Shown piece after piece: positions 41,978-49,443 of a stretch of 64,000 bases of DNA. How positions within the stretch are numbered: the stretch's first letter is position 1; every line of letters begins with the position of its first letter. Origin of the DNA: JBEIHX01 sp040381075 (lineage in GTDB: Bacteria > Pseudomonadota > Alphaproteobacteria > Caulobacterales > Aquidulcibacteraceae). Location: NCBI GenBank assembly GCA_040381075.1, contig JBEIHX010000015.1, positions 1-64,000 of the forward strand, in the 5' to 3' direction. The position numbers and the translations under genes were made by a program. The notes under the pieces were generated by a model. That model searched no databases. It was not told the origin of the DNA and was given only the letters and a program-made list of their open reading frames with translations.

Positions 41978-43120
41978 ATGGCCCGCCCAGTCGTCAAGCT
42001 CGACCGGCCGCTCGGGGTCATTCTGGTCGGCGTGATCCTCTTCCTGCTGTTCGGCTGGTGGGCGACGCAGCACAGCTTCGCCAGCGCCGGCGCGATCGCG
42101 GCGAAACTGGAGCGGCGGGCGAATGAGGCCTTGATGACGGCTGGACTGGGCTTCGCCAGCGTCGAGATGCGGGGCCAGCGCGCCGTGGTCACTGGCGCGC
42201 CGCCGGACCCGGGCGCGCGCAAGCGCGTCCTGGCGCTGGTGCGCGCGTCAACGTGGGGCGGCGGACGGGCGCTTGGCGGCGTCACCCGCGTCGATGACCG
42301 CATGGCTCCTGCCGAAGGCCCTGCGCGGCGCATGTGGAGTGCGGTGCGCACTCCAGGACGCATCACGCTCGCTGGCGACGCGCCGAGCCCTGCTGCGCGC
42401 GAGGCCCTGGTGCGCCAGGCGCGCGCCCTGTTTCCGACAATCCGCGTCGTAGATGACATGAGCATCACACCGACGGCCCCGCCGGCGCCTGGATCCGATG
42501 CTGGCGCCATCGGGCAAGCCGACTGGTTTACCATGGCGCGCTTCGGCATTGACCACATCCGCGATCTGCCGGACGGCGAAGCGATCATCACCGACAGCTC
42601 CTTTGTGCTGCGCGGCACGGCGCGAAACACCGCCGAGGTTAAGGCGCTCACCGCGGACATGAGCGCGATTTCACCGAAATGGACCTGGGAAAACGCCGTC
42701 GTGGCCCCGCTGGAGATCCCGGAGATCTCAGGGATCGACCTCAGCGACGCCAGCCAGGAAGCGTGCCAGGAGAGCCTGAAGGGCATCATGGCGCAGAACA
42801 CGATCACCTTTGAAACCGGAAAGGCGGTCTTGACATCCCAGTCCGTCACGGTGCTGGAAAAGCTCGTCTGGGTCGCCAAGCGCTGCCAGAGCTTCCGCAT
42901 CGACATCTCCGGGCATACGGACAATGTCGGCTCGCGCGCGGTCAACATGGCGCTATCGCGGGCCCGCGCCCAGGCGGTGGGCGACTATCTGGTTGCGCAG
43001 GGCGTCTCGCGCGACCGGCTGACCATCCAGGGGCTTGGCCCCGACCGGCCGGCTGCGTCCAACGCAACGCCTGCAGGTCAGGCCCGCAACCGTCGCATCG
43101 AATTCACGGTGCGCACATGA
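41978..43120 (+). CDS. OmpA-family envelope protein with N-terminal membrane helix
   Basis: 380 residues. One membrane helix (about 12-30: VILVGVILFLLFGWWAT) anchors a periplasmic part with two BON-like repeats (about 35-120 and 150-225). The C-terminal OmpA domain (about 265-380) binds peptidoglycan: NTITFETGKAVLTSQSVTVL, DISGHTDNVGSRAVNMALSR, GLGPDRPAASNATP and GQARNRRIEFTVR, with the usual Asp and Arg. It resembles ArfA/OmpATb-like and other BON-OmpA proteins. The ATG at 41978 is preferred; a GTG two codons upstream is possible. It is 26 bases upstream of the coiled-coil gene, and the two probably form one operon at the cell wall or divisome. Confidence 0.88.
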   Translation: MARPVVKLDRPLGVILVGVILFLLFGWWATQHSFASAGAIAAKLERRANEALMTAGLGFASVEMRGQRAVVTGAPPDPGARKRVLALVRASTWGGGRALGGVTRVDDRMAPAEGPARRMWSAVRTPGRITLAGDAPSPAAREALVRQARALFPTIRVVDDMSITPTAPPAPGSDAGAIGQADWFTMARFGIDHIRDLPDGEAIITDSSFVLRGTARNTAEVKALTADMSAISPKWTWENAVVAPLEIPEISGIDLSDASQEACQESLKGIMAQNTITFETGKAVLTSQSVTVLEKLVWVAKRCQSFRIDISGHTDNVGSRAVNMALSRARAQAVGDYLVAQGVSRDRLTIQGLGPDRPAASNATPAGQARNRRIEFTVRT

Positions 43121-43146
43121 CGCCCAGGAAACTCTGAGGACAGAAT

Positions 43147-45162
43147 ATGGCCTATCTCATCGTTCAGATGTGGCTCCTGCTGCTGTTGGCGGCGCTGCTC
43201 GGCGGTCTTTGCGCCTGGTGGCTGCGCAGCCTGCGCCTCACATTTCAGACCCGCGCCTGGCGCGACGAGCGCGATGCGGCGCTGCGCGATCTGAATGCAG
43301 CGCGGGCTGCAGAGACCCGCATCGCAAGCCAACTGCGACTTGTTCAGGATGAACAGAACCGTACCGAGTCGCATGCCATGGAACTGCGCGAATACCGGGC
43401 GAAGGCCGCCGCCTGCGAGACGCAGCTGCGAGAGGCGCAGGCAGAGATCGCCGCCCTGCGCGCCCAGACCGGGAGCCAGGAGCCGCGCGCCATGGAGACT
43501 GTCAGCGCCGCGCGGGCCCATGCCGCCGAGACAGCGCTCGCCGCCGCACAGGGCCAGATCGACGCCCTGCGCCTGGAGTTGAGGGACGCACGCGCGGCCG
43601 GGTCGGCGCTGGACGCGGCCCACGGGGAGATATCGCGGCTGCGCGCGCATCTGTCATCGCGCGGCGAAACTGCGCCGCCGGGTGAAGGTGCGGACCCTGG
43701 CGAGCATGCGCGCATGGGTTGGCGGCTGCGCTACTTTGAGTCGCGTGCGCGTTTCCTGGAGCACCGCCTGGAGGTCGTCTGCGCGGGCGCCATGCAATCC
43801 AGCCAGGGCGAAACGTCGCCTGCGGCCGGGGCGGCTGGCGCGGCCCAGAATGGGTCCATGCCGCAGGCTGACCGGATTGCCGCGCTCACCCTGCTCCTGG
43901 CGGAGGCCAGGGCCGACGGGCGGGAGGCGGAGCAGCTGCGCGTGGAGCTGGCGACGCTGCGCAACGAGGCCGTGCGGGTCAAGGAACTGCGCGCAGAACG
44001 GGCCCTGCTTGAATGGAAGGCGCGCTACCTTGGCGCGCGGGTGGCCCACCTTGAGGGCCTGCATGAGGCAAGGACGGCGCTGGACGCGCAAGCGGGCGAT
44101 CGCGAGGCTGAGCGGGACGCAGCCTGGGCGCGGGCGGCGCAACTTGAGGCTCAGCTCGCCGAGCGCGAGGGGGAAGCGGCTGAACTCGCGAGCCTGCGCG
44201 CGCGCCTCGCCGCGGCTCCGCCGCCGCTGGTGCGCGATCGCGCCGCCGAGGAGGCGCTGGCCCGCCGCGTGGCGCAGTTGGAGGCGCAAACCAGGACACA
44301 GGCCGCAGACGCCATCACCCTCAGCGTGCTGCGGGGCCGCGTTGAAGAACTGGAACGCGAAGCGGAGCGCGCGGTGGTCTCCTGGGTGAGCGAACCCGAC
44401 ACCGGGAGCGAGACTGCCCGCCTGCGCTGGCGCAATCGCTATCTCGACAGTCGGGTCCGCTACCTCGAAGGGCGCCTGGAGAGCGAAGCGGCTGCGTTCG
44501 GGGCGGCCGCACGGGTGACCACCATGACTGAGCTCGCAGCCGATCCGGCGGGAGTTGCGCGCGATCTCGCCGAGATAGACCGGATGCGCGCCCGGCTGGC
44601 GGAGATCGATTCGGTTCAACCTGTCGCACCAAGCCTTGACGACGAGGAGATGGCCCGTCTGCGATGGCGCGTGAAATACCTGGAAGGCCGCGTGCGCTAC
44701 CTGGAAACCGCGCCTGCGCCGACGAGCCTGGAGCCTGTGCAGCCTGCGCCTGCGCCGCCACCGGTGGTGACGCCCGCGCCGCGCCCGCTGCCGCGCACCG
44801 GGCCGATCATGCGTGCGCCTGCTGATGTGCTGGAAGATTATCCCGATGACGGCCGAACAATCGGGCCGGTGATCGAGGAGGTGCGCCCTGCGACCCTGGA
44901 CGGGCCGCGTGACAGTGCGCCGGACGATCTCAAGATGATCGGCGGCGTCGGCCCGAAGATCGAGGCGACGCTGAACACCCTCGGCATCTATCATTTTGAT
45001 CAGATCGCCGCCTGGAGCCCGGCCAACGCGGCGTGGGTGGAAGCGCACATCTCGTTCAAGGGCCGGGTGGTGCGCGAACGATGGGTGGAGCAGGCCCGCA
45101 TCCTGGCGCGCGGCGGCGTGACCGAAGCGGCGGAAAAGTACAGGCGCGGCGAGCACATCTGA
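43147..45162 (+). CDS. Membrane-anchored coiled-coil protein with W-x-x-R-Y repeats and C-terminal HhH domain
   Basis: 671 residues. Residues about 5-25 form a membrane helix (YLIVQMWLLLLLAALLGGLC). Most of the rest is Ala/Glu/Arg-rich coiled coil. A motif W-x-x-R/K-Y-L/F-x-x-R-x-x-x-L-E occurs four times, with the Trp at about residues 192, 290, 428 and 507 (WRLRYFESRARFLEHRLE, WKARYLGARVAHLE, WRNRYLDSRVRYLEGRLE, WRVKYLEGRVRYLE). After a Pro-rich linker the C-terminus (about 594-660) is a helix-hairpin-helix: DDLKMIGGVGPKIEATLNTL, GIYHFDQIAAWSP, the domain also found at the end of alphaproteobacterial NuoE and ribosomal L21 relatives. Function unknown; a cytosol-facing scaffold linking membrane and nucleic acid is my inference. 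It follows the OmpA gene. Confidence 0.85.
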   Translation: MAYLIVQMWLLLLLAALLGGLCAWWLRSLRLTFQTRAWRDERDAALRDLNAARAAETRIASQLRLVQDEQNRTESHAMELREYRAKAAACETQLREAQAEIAALRAQTGSQEPRAMETVSAARAHAAETALAAAQGQIDALRLELRDARAAGSALDAAHGEISRLRAHLSSRGETAPPGEGADPGEHARMGWRLRYFESRARFLEHRLEVVCAGAMQSSQGETSPAAGAAGAAQNGSMPQADRIAALTLLLAEARADGREAEQLRVELATLRNEAVRVKELRAERALLEWKARYLGARVAHLEGLHEARTALDAQAGDREAERDAAWARAAQLEAQLAEREGEAAELASLRARLAAAPPPLVRDRAAEEALARRVAQLEAQTRTQAADAITLSVLRGRVEELEREAERAVVSWVSEPDTGSETARLRWRNRYLDSRVRYLEGRLESEAAAFGAAARVTTMTELAADPAGVARDLAEIDRMRARLAEIDSVQPVAPSLDDEEMARLRWRVKYLEGRVRYLETAPAPTSLEPVQPAPAPPPVVTPAPRPLPRTGPIMRAPADVLEDYPDDGRTIGPVIEEVRPATLDGPRDSAPDDLKMIGGVGPKIEATLNTLGIYHFDQIAAWSPANAAWVEAHISFKGRVVRERWVEQARILARGGVTEAAEKYRRGEHI

Positions 45163-45404
45163 GACATTGGCGAGGCGGCGCAGCGGCTGTGTCGCGTCTG
45201 CAGAGATCGCCGCCGGATACAGCCGCCAAACAGCCGACAGGGCTGCGCGTGACCGGCGCGTCCCCCCTGCTGCTGCGCGCGCCCTGTTTTGAAGAGTCTT
45301 TTCCCGGCGCCTCAGCTGGGTCGCGGGGCCGGTTGCCGGGATGGTTGCGGGGGGTGGGCGCTGGGGGTGGCGCCGGGGGAGATGGTGCGGTGTCAACGCC
45401 GTCC

Positions 45405-45481
45405 TGGCGACCCCGGCAGGGCTCGAACCTGCGACCGTCCGCTTAGAAGGCGGATGCTCTATCCAGCTGAGCTACGGGGCC
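45405..45481 (-). tRNA. tRNA-Arg (UCU)
   Basis: Minus-strand 77-base gene with encoded CCA: acceptor GGCCCCG/CGGGGTC (one G-U), D-arm GCTC-AGCTGGATA-GAGC, anticodon stem TCCGC/GCGGA with loop CTTCTAA (anticodon TCT), T-arm with GGTTCGAGCC, discriminator G. It lies between the coiled-coil gene and a small membrane protein gene. Confidence 0.95.
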
Positions 45482-45560
45482 GGCGCAGGTGTGATAGCCA
45501 AACTCCGCGCGCGGCGCCATCGCCTGACGCGCCTCACGCGGCGAGGCTCACCGGGCGCGC

Positions 45561-45926
45561 TCAGTCCGGCTCGCCCGGCGCCTGGGTCCAGGCCGGAACC
45601 GCCGCCGGCAGGGTCACAGCGGCGATGAACAGCTCCCAGAACAGCGCGCTCCGCTGTTGCGCGCTCTGCGGCGTCCAGAGCCGGGCCTTGCCGCTCGCGG
45701 CCAGATCGATGCTCAGCTGCGTGTACGTCACGCCGATCAGGACGAGGCTCGCAAAGATCGCGTGGGCGCGATAGCCGGCACGATTGCGCTCGGCCCGTTC
45801 GCGTTCGTCCAGGCCCGCCTCCGGCCCGTGGGCCTGGCGTTGCAGGGAAGAGCCGGCGAAGCCGGAAGCAGCAACGCCGCCCGTTTCCGGACGGCTTGCA
45901 CCGACTGATCCATTGCCGACACACAC
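45561..45926 (-). CDS. Small hypothetical membrane protein
   Basis: 121 residues. The N-terminal third is polar with the charged segment LDERERAERNRAGYRAHA. Two hydrophobic segments follow: FASLVLIGVTYTQLSID and ALFWELFIAAVTLPAAVPAW, so two membrane passes are likely with the charged part in the cytosol. I recognise no family. The open frame, hydrophobic pattern and position downstream of rplQ in the same direction support a real gene, although the start is uncertain and could be internal. It may be read from the end of the alpha operon if the hairpin at 45982-46000 is leaky. Confidence 0.6.
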   Translation of the reverse strand: MCVGNGSVGASRPETGGVAASGFAGSSLQRQAHGPEAGLDERERAERNRAGYRAHAIFASLVLIGVTYTQLSIDLAASGKARLWTPQSAQQRSALFWELFIAAVTLPAAVPAWTQAPGEPD

Positions 45927-45981
45927 CCTGATAAGGCCCGGCGCGATCTGGCCGCCAGGAACGGCTTGGATGACAGCGCCG

Positions 45982-46000
45982 CCGGCGGTCGATCCGCCGG
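45982..46000 (-). terminator. Hairpin after rplQ
   Basis: CCGGCGG-ATCGA-CCGCCGG (7-bp stem, 5-base loop) starts a few bases past the rplQ stop on the minus strand. No U tract follows, so this may be a weak or factor-dependent end to the ribosomal operon. Confidence 0.4.
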
Positions 46001-46006
46001 ACGCGG

Positions 46007-46426
46007 TCAGGCCTCCGCGGTGGTTTCGCCCGTTTGGGACGGACCGGAATCCGCACCTTTGGCCGCCTCGTCGCGATCAACAAACTCGATAACCGCGAGT
46101 GGCGCGTTGTCGCCAAACCGGAACCCGGCCTTCAAAACCCGGGTGTAGCCGCCGGGACGCGCCTTGTAGCGCGGGCCAAGGGTGTCGAAGAGTTTCTTGA
46201 CCATATCGGCATCGCGCAGGCGCGCCACTGCGAGCCGACGGGCATGCAGGTCACCCCGCTTGGCGAGCGTGACAAGCTTCTCCACCACAGGACGCAACTC
46301 CTTCGCCTTGGGACGGGTTGTCACGATCTGTTCGTGCTTGATCAAGGCCGCCGCCATATTGGCGAACATCGCATGGCGATGGGCGACGGTGCGGTTGAGT
46401 TTCCGGTGGCCGTGAGCGTGGCGCAT
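46007..46426 (-). CDS. rplQ: Ribosomal protein L17 (bL17)
   Basis: 139 residues. The 50S protein at the polypeptide exit region. Conserved N-terminus RHAHGHRKLNRTVAHRHAMF is present, followed by LIKHEQIVTTRPKAKELRPV and LFDTLGPRYKARPGGYTRVL. An acidic C-terminal tail of about 20 residues (rich in Ala, Asp, Thr) extends beyond the core, as in other alphaproteobacteria. It is the last gene of the alpha group, 33 bases after rpoA. Confidence 0.98.
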   Translation of the reverse strand: MRHAHGHRKLNRTVAHRHAMFANMAAALIKHEQIVTTRPKAKELRPVVEKLVTLAKRGDLHARRLAVARLRDADMVKKLFDTLGPRYKARPGGYTRVLKAGFRFGDNAPLAVIEFVDRDEAAKGADSGPSQTGETTAEA

Positions 46427-46459
46427 GAGCTTGTCCTCATCCGATCGGGGAACGCCCGA

Positions 46460-47479
46460 TCAGATCTTGTCCTCGTATTTCTTCGCCAGATCTTCGATGT
46501 TATCCGGCGGCCACCCATCGACCTCCATGCCAAGATGGAGACCCATTTGGGACAGCACTTCTTTGATTTCGTTCAGCGACTTGCGGCCGAAGTTCGGAGT
46601 GCGGAGCATCTCGGCTTCGGTCTTCTGGATCAGATCGCCAATATAGACGATGTTGTCGTTCTTCAGGCAGTTGGCTGACCGGACCGACAATTCGAGTTCG
46701 TCGACCTTCTTGAGCAGGGCGGGATTGAACGGCAGATCGATCTTCTCGACCGTCTTCTTTTCCTGCTTCGGCTCTTCAAAGGTAACAAAGGTTTGCAGTT
46801 GGTCCTGCAGGATACGCGCCGCCAGGGCGACCGCGTCATCAGGGCTGATGCCGCCATTGGTCTCGACTTCAAGAACCAGTCGGTCATAGTCCAGGATCTG
46901 CCCGGAGCGCGCGTTCTCGACGCGATAGGCGACGCGGCGCACCGGCGTGAAGATCGAGTCGACGGCGATCAGGCCGATTGGAGCGTCGTCCGGACGATTG
47001 CGTTCCGCCGGGACATATCCCTTGCCATTCGCAACCGTGAATTCCATGCGGATCTCGCCGCCCTCGTCCAACGTGCAGATCACGTGGTCAGGGTTGAGCA
47101 CTTCGACGCCCGCAACGGTCTGGATCTGGCCAGCGCGCACTTCACCAGCGCCATTGGCCTTCAGGGTGACGCGCTTCGGACCGTCGGCCGTCATCCGGAG
47201 AGCCACGCCCTTGATGTTCAGAATGACGTCTGTGACGTCCTCACGCACACCCGGGATCGACGAAAACTCATGGAGTACGCCGTCGATCTGCACGGACGTG
47301 ATCGCCGCCCCCTGGAGCGACGACAACAGGACACGCCGCAGCGCATTGCCGAGCGTGACGCCATACCCGCGCTCCAACGGTTCGGCGATCAGCTTCGCCT
47401 TGCGCTGCGGGTCAAAGCCGTGCTCGACAACCGGCTTTTTCGGCCGGGTCAGTTCCTGCCAATTCTTCTCAAGCAGCAT
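46460..47479 (-). CDS. rpoA: RNA polymerase alpha subunit
   Basis: 339 residues. The N-terminal dimerisation domain (about 1-235) has FDPQRKAKLIAEPLERGYGV and TLGNALRRVLLSSLQGAAIT. The C-terminal domain (about 255-320) has ELSVRSANCLKNDNIVYIGD with the UP-element-binding Arg, and PNFGRKSLNEIKEVLSQMGL. It assembles core RNA polymerase and contacts activators and UP elements. It lies between rpsK and rplQ as in most proteobacteria, but rpsD is absent from between them, which is typical for alphaproteobacteria. Confidence 0.99.
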   Translation of the reverse strand: MLLEKNWQELTRPKKPVVEHGFDPQRKAKLIAEPLERGYGVTLGNALRRVLLSSLQGAAITSVQIDGVLHEFSSIPGVREDVTDVILNIKGVALRMTADGPKRVTLKANGAGEVRAGQIQTVAGVEVLNPDHVICTLDEGGEIRMEFTVANGKGYVPAERNRPDDAPIGLIAVDSIFTPVRRVAYRVENARSGQILDYDRLVLEVETNGGISPDDAVALAARILQDQLQTFVTFEEPKQEKKTVEKIDLPFNPALLKKVDELELSVRSANCLKNDNIVYIGDLIQKTEAEMLRTPNFGRKSLNEIKEVLSQMGLHLGMEVDGWPPDNIEDLAKKYEDKI

Positions 47480-47539
47480 GGACGCCCCAATCGGACAGAA
47501 GGCGCGACGCAGCCCCCGCGCGTCGCAATGAACAAAAAT

Positions 47540-47935
47540 CTAAACGCGCCGACGCTTAGGCGGACGACAGCCATTGTGCGGGATGGGCGTGACGTCCTTG
47601 ATGGCCGTCACGGTCAGCCCAACCGCCTGCAAGGCCCGCAGCGCGCTCTCACGCCCTGACCCCGGACCGCAAACTTCCACCTCGACCGTGCGCAGGCCAT
47701 GCTCCATGGCCTTGCGCGCCGCATCTTCCGCCGCCACCTGAGCAGCATAGGGAGTTGATTTGCGCGAACCCTTGAACCCCATCGCGCCCGATGAGGACCA
47801 GGAGATCGCATTCCCCTGCGCATCGGCGATTGTGATCATCGTGTTGTTGAACGACGCATTCACGTGCACCACGCCGGAGACGATGTTCTTGCGCTCGCGC
47901 TTGCGAACCCGGGTGGTTTCCTGCTTCTGAGCCAT
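47540..47935 (-). CDS. rpsK: Ribosomal protein S11 (uS11)
   Basis: 131 residues, 30S platform protein near the E-site. Conserved GVVHVNASFNNTMITIADAQ, WSSSGAMGFKGSRKSTPYAA and VCGPGSGRESALRALQAVGL are present, ending in the rRNA-binding PIPHNGCRPPKRRRV. It follows rpsM by 35 bases on the minus strand and precedes rpoA by about 60 bases. Confidence 0.99.
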   Translation of the reverse strand: MAQKQETTRVRKRERKNIVSGVVHVNASFNNTMITIADAQGNAISWSSSGAMGFKGSRKSTPYAAQVAAEDAARKAMEHGLRTVEVEVCGPGSGRESALRALQAVGLTVTAIKDVTPIPHNGCRPPKRRRV

Positions 47936-47970
47936 ATCGTGTGGACCCTGCCGTTATCCGTGGAAAACGC

Positions 47971-48351
47971 CTATTTGCGCGTCGCTTGCTTCTTGCCGGC
48001 GATCGGCTTCGCCGGGCCCTTGCGGGTGCGCGCATTGGTATGCGTGCGCTGACCACGCACCGGCAGCCCACGACGGTGGCGCAGACCCCGATAACACCCG
48101 AGATCCATCAGGCGCTTGATGTTCATCGACACGTCACGGCGCAGGTTGCCCTCGACCATGTAGTCGCGGTCGATTGTTTCGCGGATCTGGAGGATTTCTG
48201 AGTCAGTCAGCTGATTGACCCGGCGGGCGGCTGCGATGCCGACCTTCTCACAGATCTCCTTGGCCTTGGCTGCGCCAATGCCATGGATGTAGGTGAGCGC
48301 GATCATCACGCGCTTGTTGGTTGGAATGTTGACGCCTGCGATGCGGGCCAC
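47971..48351 (-). CDS. rpsM: Ribosomal protein S13 (uS13)
   Basis: 126 residues, 30S head protein that forms bridges to the 50S subunit. Core: ARIAGVNIPTNKRVMIALTY, IHGIGAAKAKEICEKVGI, then YRGLRHRRGLPVRGQRTHTN and ARTRKGPAKPIAGKKQATRK, the tail that reaches the P-site tRNAs. It is separated from adk by about 500 bases of repeat-rich DNA, so it may have its own promoter there. Otherwise the gene order matches the family. Confidence 0.99.
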   Translation of the reverse strand: MARIAGVNIPTNKRVMIALTYIHGIGAAKAKEICEKVGIAAARRVNQLTDSEILQIRETIDRDYMVEGNLRRDVSMNIKRLMDLGCYRGLRHRRGLPVRGQRTHTNARTRKGPAKPIAGKKQATRK

Positions 48352-48402
48352 GTCATATCTCCGTCAACCGGACGGCCGCCAAAAGCGGCGCGTCATGAAA
48401 AT

Positions 48403-48444
48403 CCACTGCGTTCGCCCTACTGCGTTCGCCCCACTGCGTTCGCC
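48403..48444 (+). repeat. 14-bp tandem array, three copies
   Basis: CCACTGCGTTCGCC at 48403-48416, CTACTGCGTTCGCC at 48417-48430, and CCACTGCGTTCGCC at 48431-48444. It lies 50 bases upstream of the rpsM start on the minus strand, inside the probable leader. Confidence 0.95.
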
Positions 48445-48672
48445 ATCAGGACGCCTGCCCAAACCGGCCGCTCTGTCGGGACGAAACGGCGAACAGTCCG
48501 AGCCCGCGCGCCCTGCGGCGGCAGGCGAGGCTCAGCCCTCGTCAGAGAGCCGGTATGTATAGAAGCGAAAAACGCCGCGTCAACAGGTTGGCGCCGCGTA
48601 TTTGCCTGCTATCCCCGCTGCATCCTCCCGGTCTCCGCCCGACGCACTCCCAGGAGCTCCGACGCCAGCCTC

Positions 48673-48793
48673 CACGCCCTGCCCGCACGCCCTCTGCCTG
48701 CACGCCCTGCCTGCACGCCCTGCCTGCACGCCCTGCCTGCACGCCCTGCCCGCACGCCCTGCCCGCACGCCCTGCCCGCACGCTCCCCGCCTG
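48673..48793 (+). repeat. 13-bp tandem array, nine units
   Basis: The unit is CACGCCCTGCCTG or CACGCCCTGCCCG. Units start at 48673, 48686, 48701, 48714, 48727, 48740, 48753, 48766 and 48779. The second and last are 15 bases long with small changes. Three consecutive T-type units are followed by three C-type units, a pattern expected from repeated block duplication. Confidence 0.96.
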
Positions 48794-48858
48794 CAGCCCC
48801 TGCAGCGGGCAGCGCGCATGGGCCTGCCACATGACGAAGCGCCAGTCCCGGAGCCGGG

Positions 48859-49443
48859 TCAGCCCCCGCCCCGGGGCAGTGTGCGTTCCAGAATTCGATC
48901 AATGTCCGCAGCGACGGCGTCGATGTCCGCCATGCCGTCAATCTCGACCAGACGGCCCTGCGATCGGTAATAGGGGATGAGCGGCGCGGTCTGCCCATTA
49001 TAGGCCGCGAGGCGAACCTTGAAGGCTTCCGGATTGTCATCGGGTCGGCCTTCGGCCGCGAAGCGCCGCTCGATCCGGGCGATCAGAGCCGCGTCGTCAA
49101 CCACAAGGCGTATGACCGCATCGATGCCCGCGCCCTGGCGCGCCAACAGAGTGTCCAAAGCTTCGGCCTGAGCCACCGTGCGGGGAAACCCATCGAAAAT
49201 GAACCCCGGAGCTCCAGCCCGTGCGGTCATCTCCGCGTCGATCAGCTCGATCACAATCGCGTCCGAAACAAGCTGGCCGGAATCCATGATCGCGGCGACC
49301 CGCTTGCCGAGCTCAGCCCCAGACGCGCGCGCGGCGCGCAGCATGTCGCCGGTGGAAAGCTGCACGAATCCCCGGCTGGCTGTGAGCCGCTTGGCCTGCG
49401 TCCCTTTGCCGGCAGCCGGCGGTCCGAACAGTATCAGGTTCAC
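48859..49443 (-). CDS. adk: Adenylate kinase (short-LID form)
   Basis: 194 residues. It interconverts ATP + AMP and 2 ADP. P-loop GPPAAGKGTQ, then STGDMLRAA, FIFDGFPRTVAQAEALD and a short LID (RIERRFAAEGRPDDNPEAF) without the zinc Cys residues, the usual form in alphaproteobacteria. Its ATG overlaps the secY stop by four bases, so translation is coupled. The stop lies at the edge of a long repeat-containing gap before rpsM. Confidence 0.98.
   Translation of the reverse strand: MNLILFGPPAAGKGTQAKRLTASRGFVQLSTGDMLRAARASGAELGKRVAAIMDSGQLVSDAIVIELIDAEMTARAGAPGFIFDGFPRTVAQAEALDTLLARQGAGIDAVIRLVVDDAALIARIERRFAAEGRPDDNPEAFKVRLAAYNGQTAPLIPYYRSQGRLVEIDGMADIDAVAADIDRILERTLPRGGG

Larger units (their letters stand above)
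48352..48858. other. Repeat-filled gap between adk and rpsM
   Basis: 507 bases, unusually long for this operon position. It holds a 14-bp array next to rpsM (48403-48444) and a 13-bp array next to adk (48673-48793). No gene is supported. The AT-richer part around 48550-48600 on the minus strand may hold an internal promoter for rpsM, but I cannot assign boxes reliably. Confidence 0.5.
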
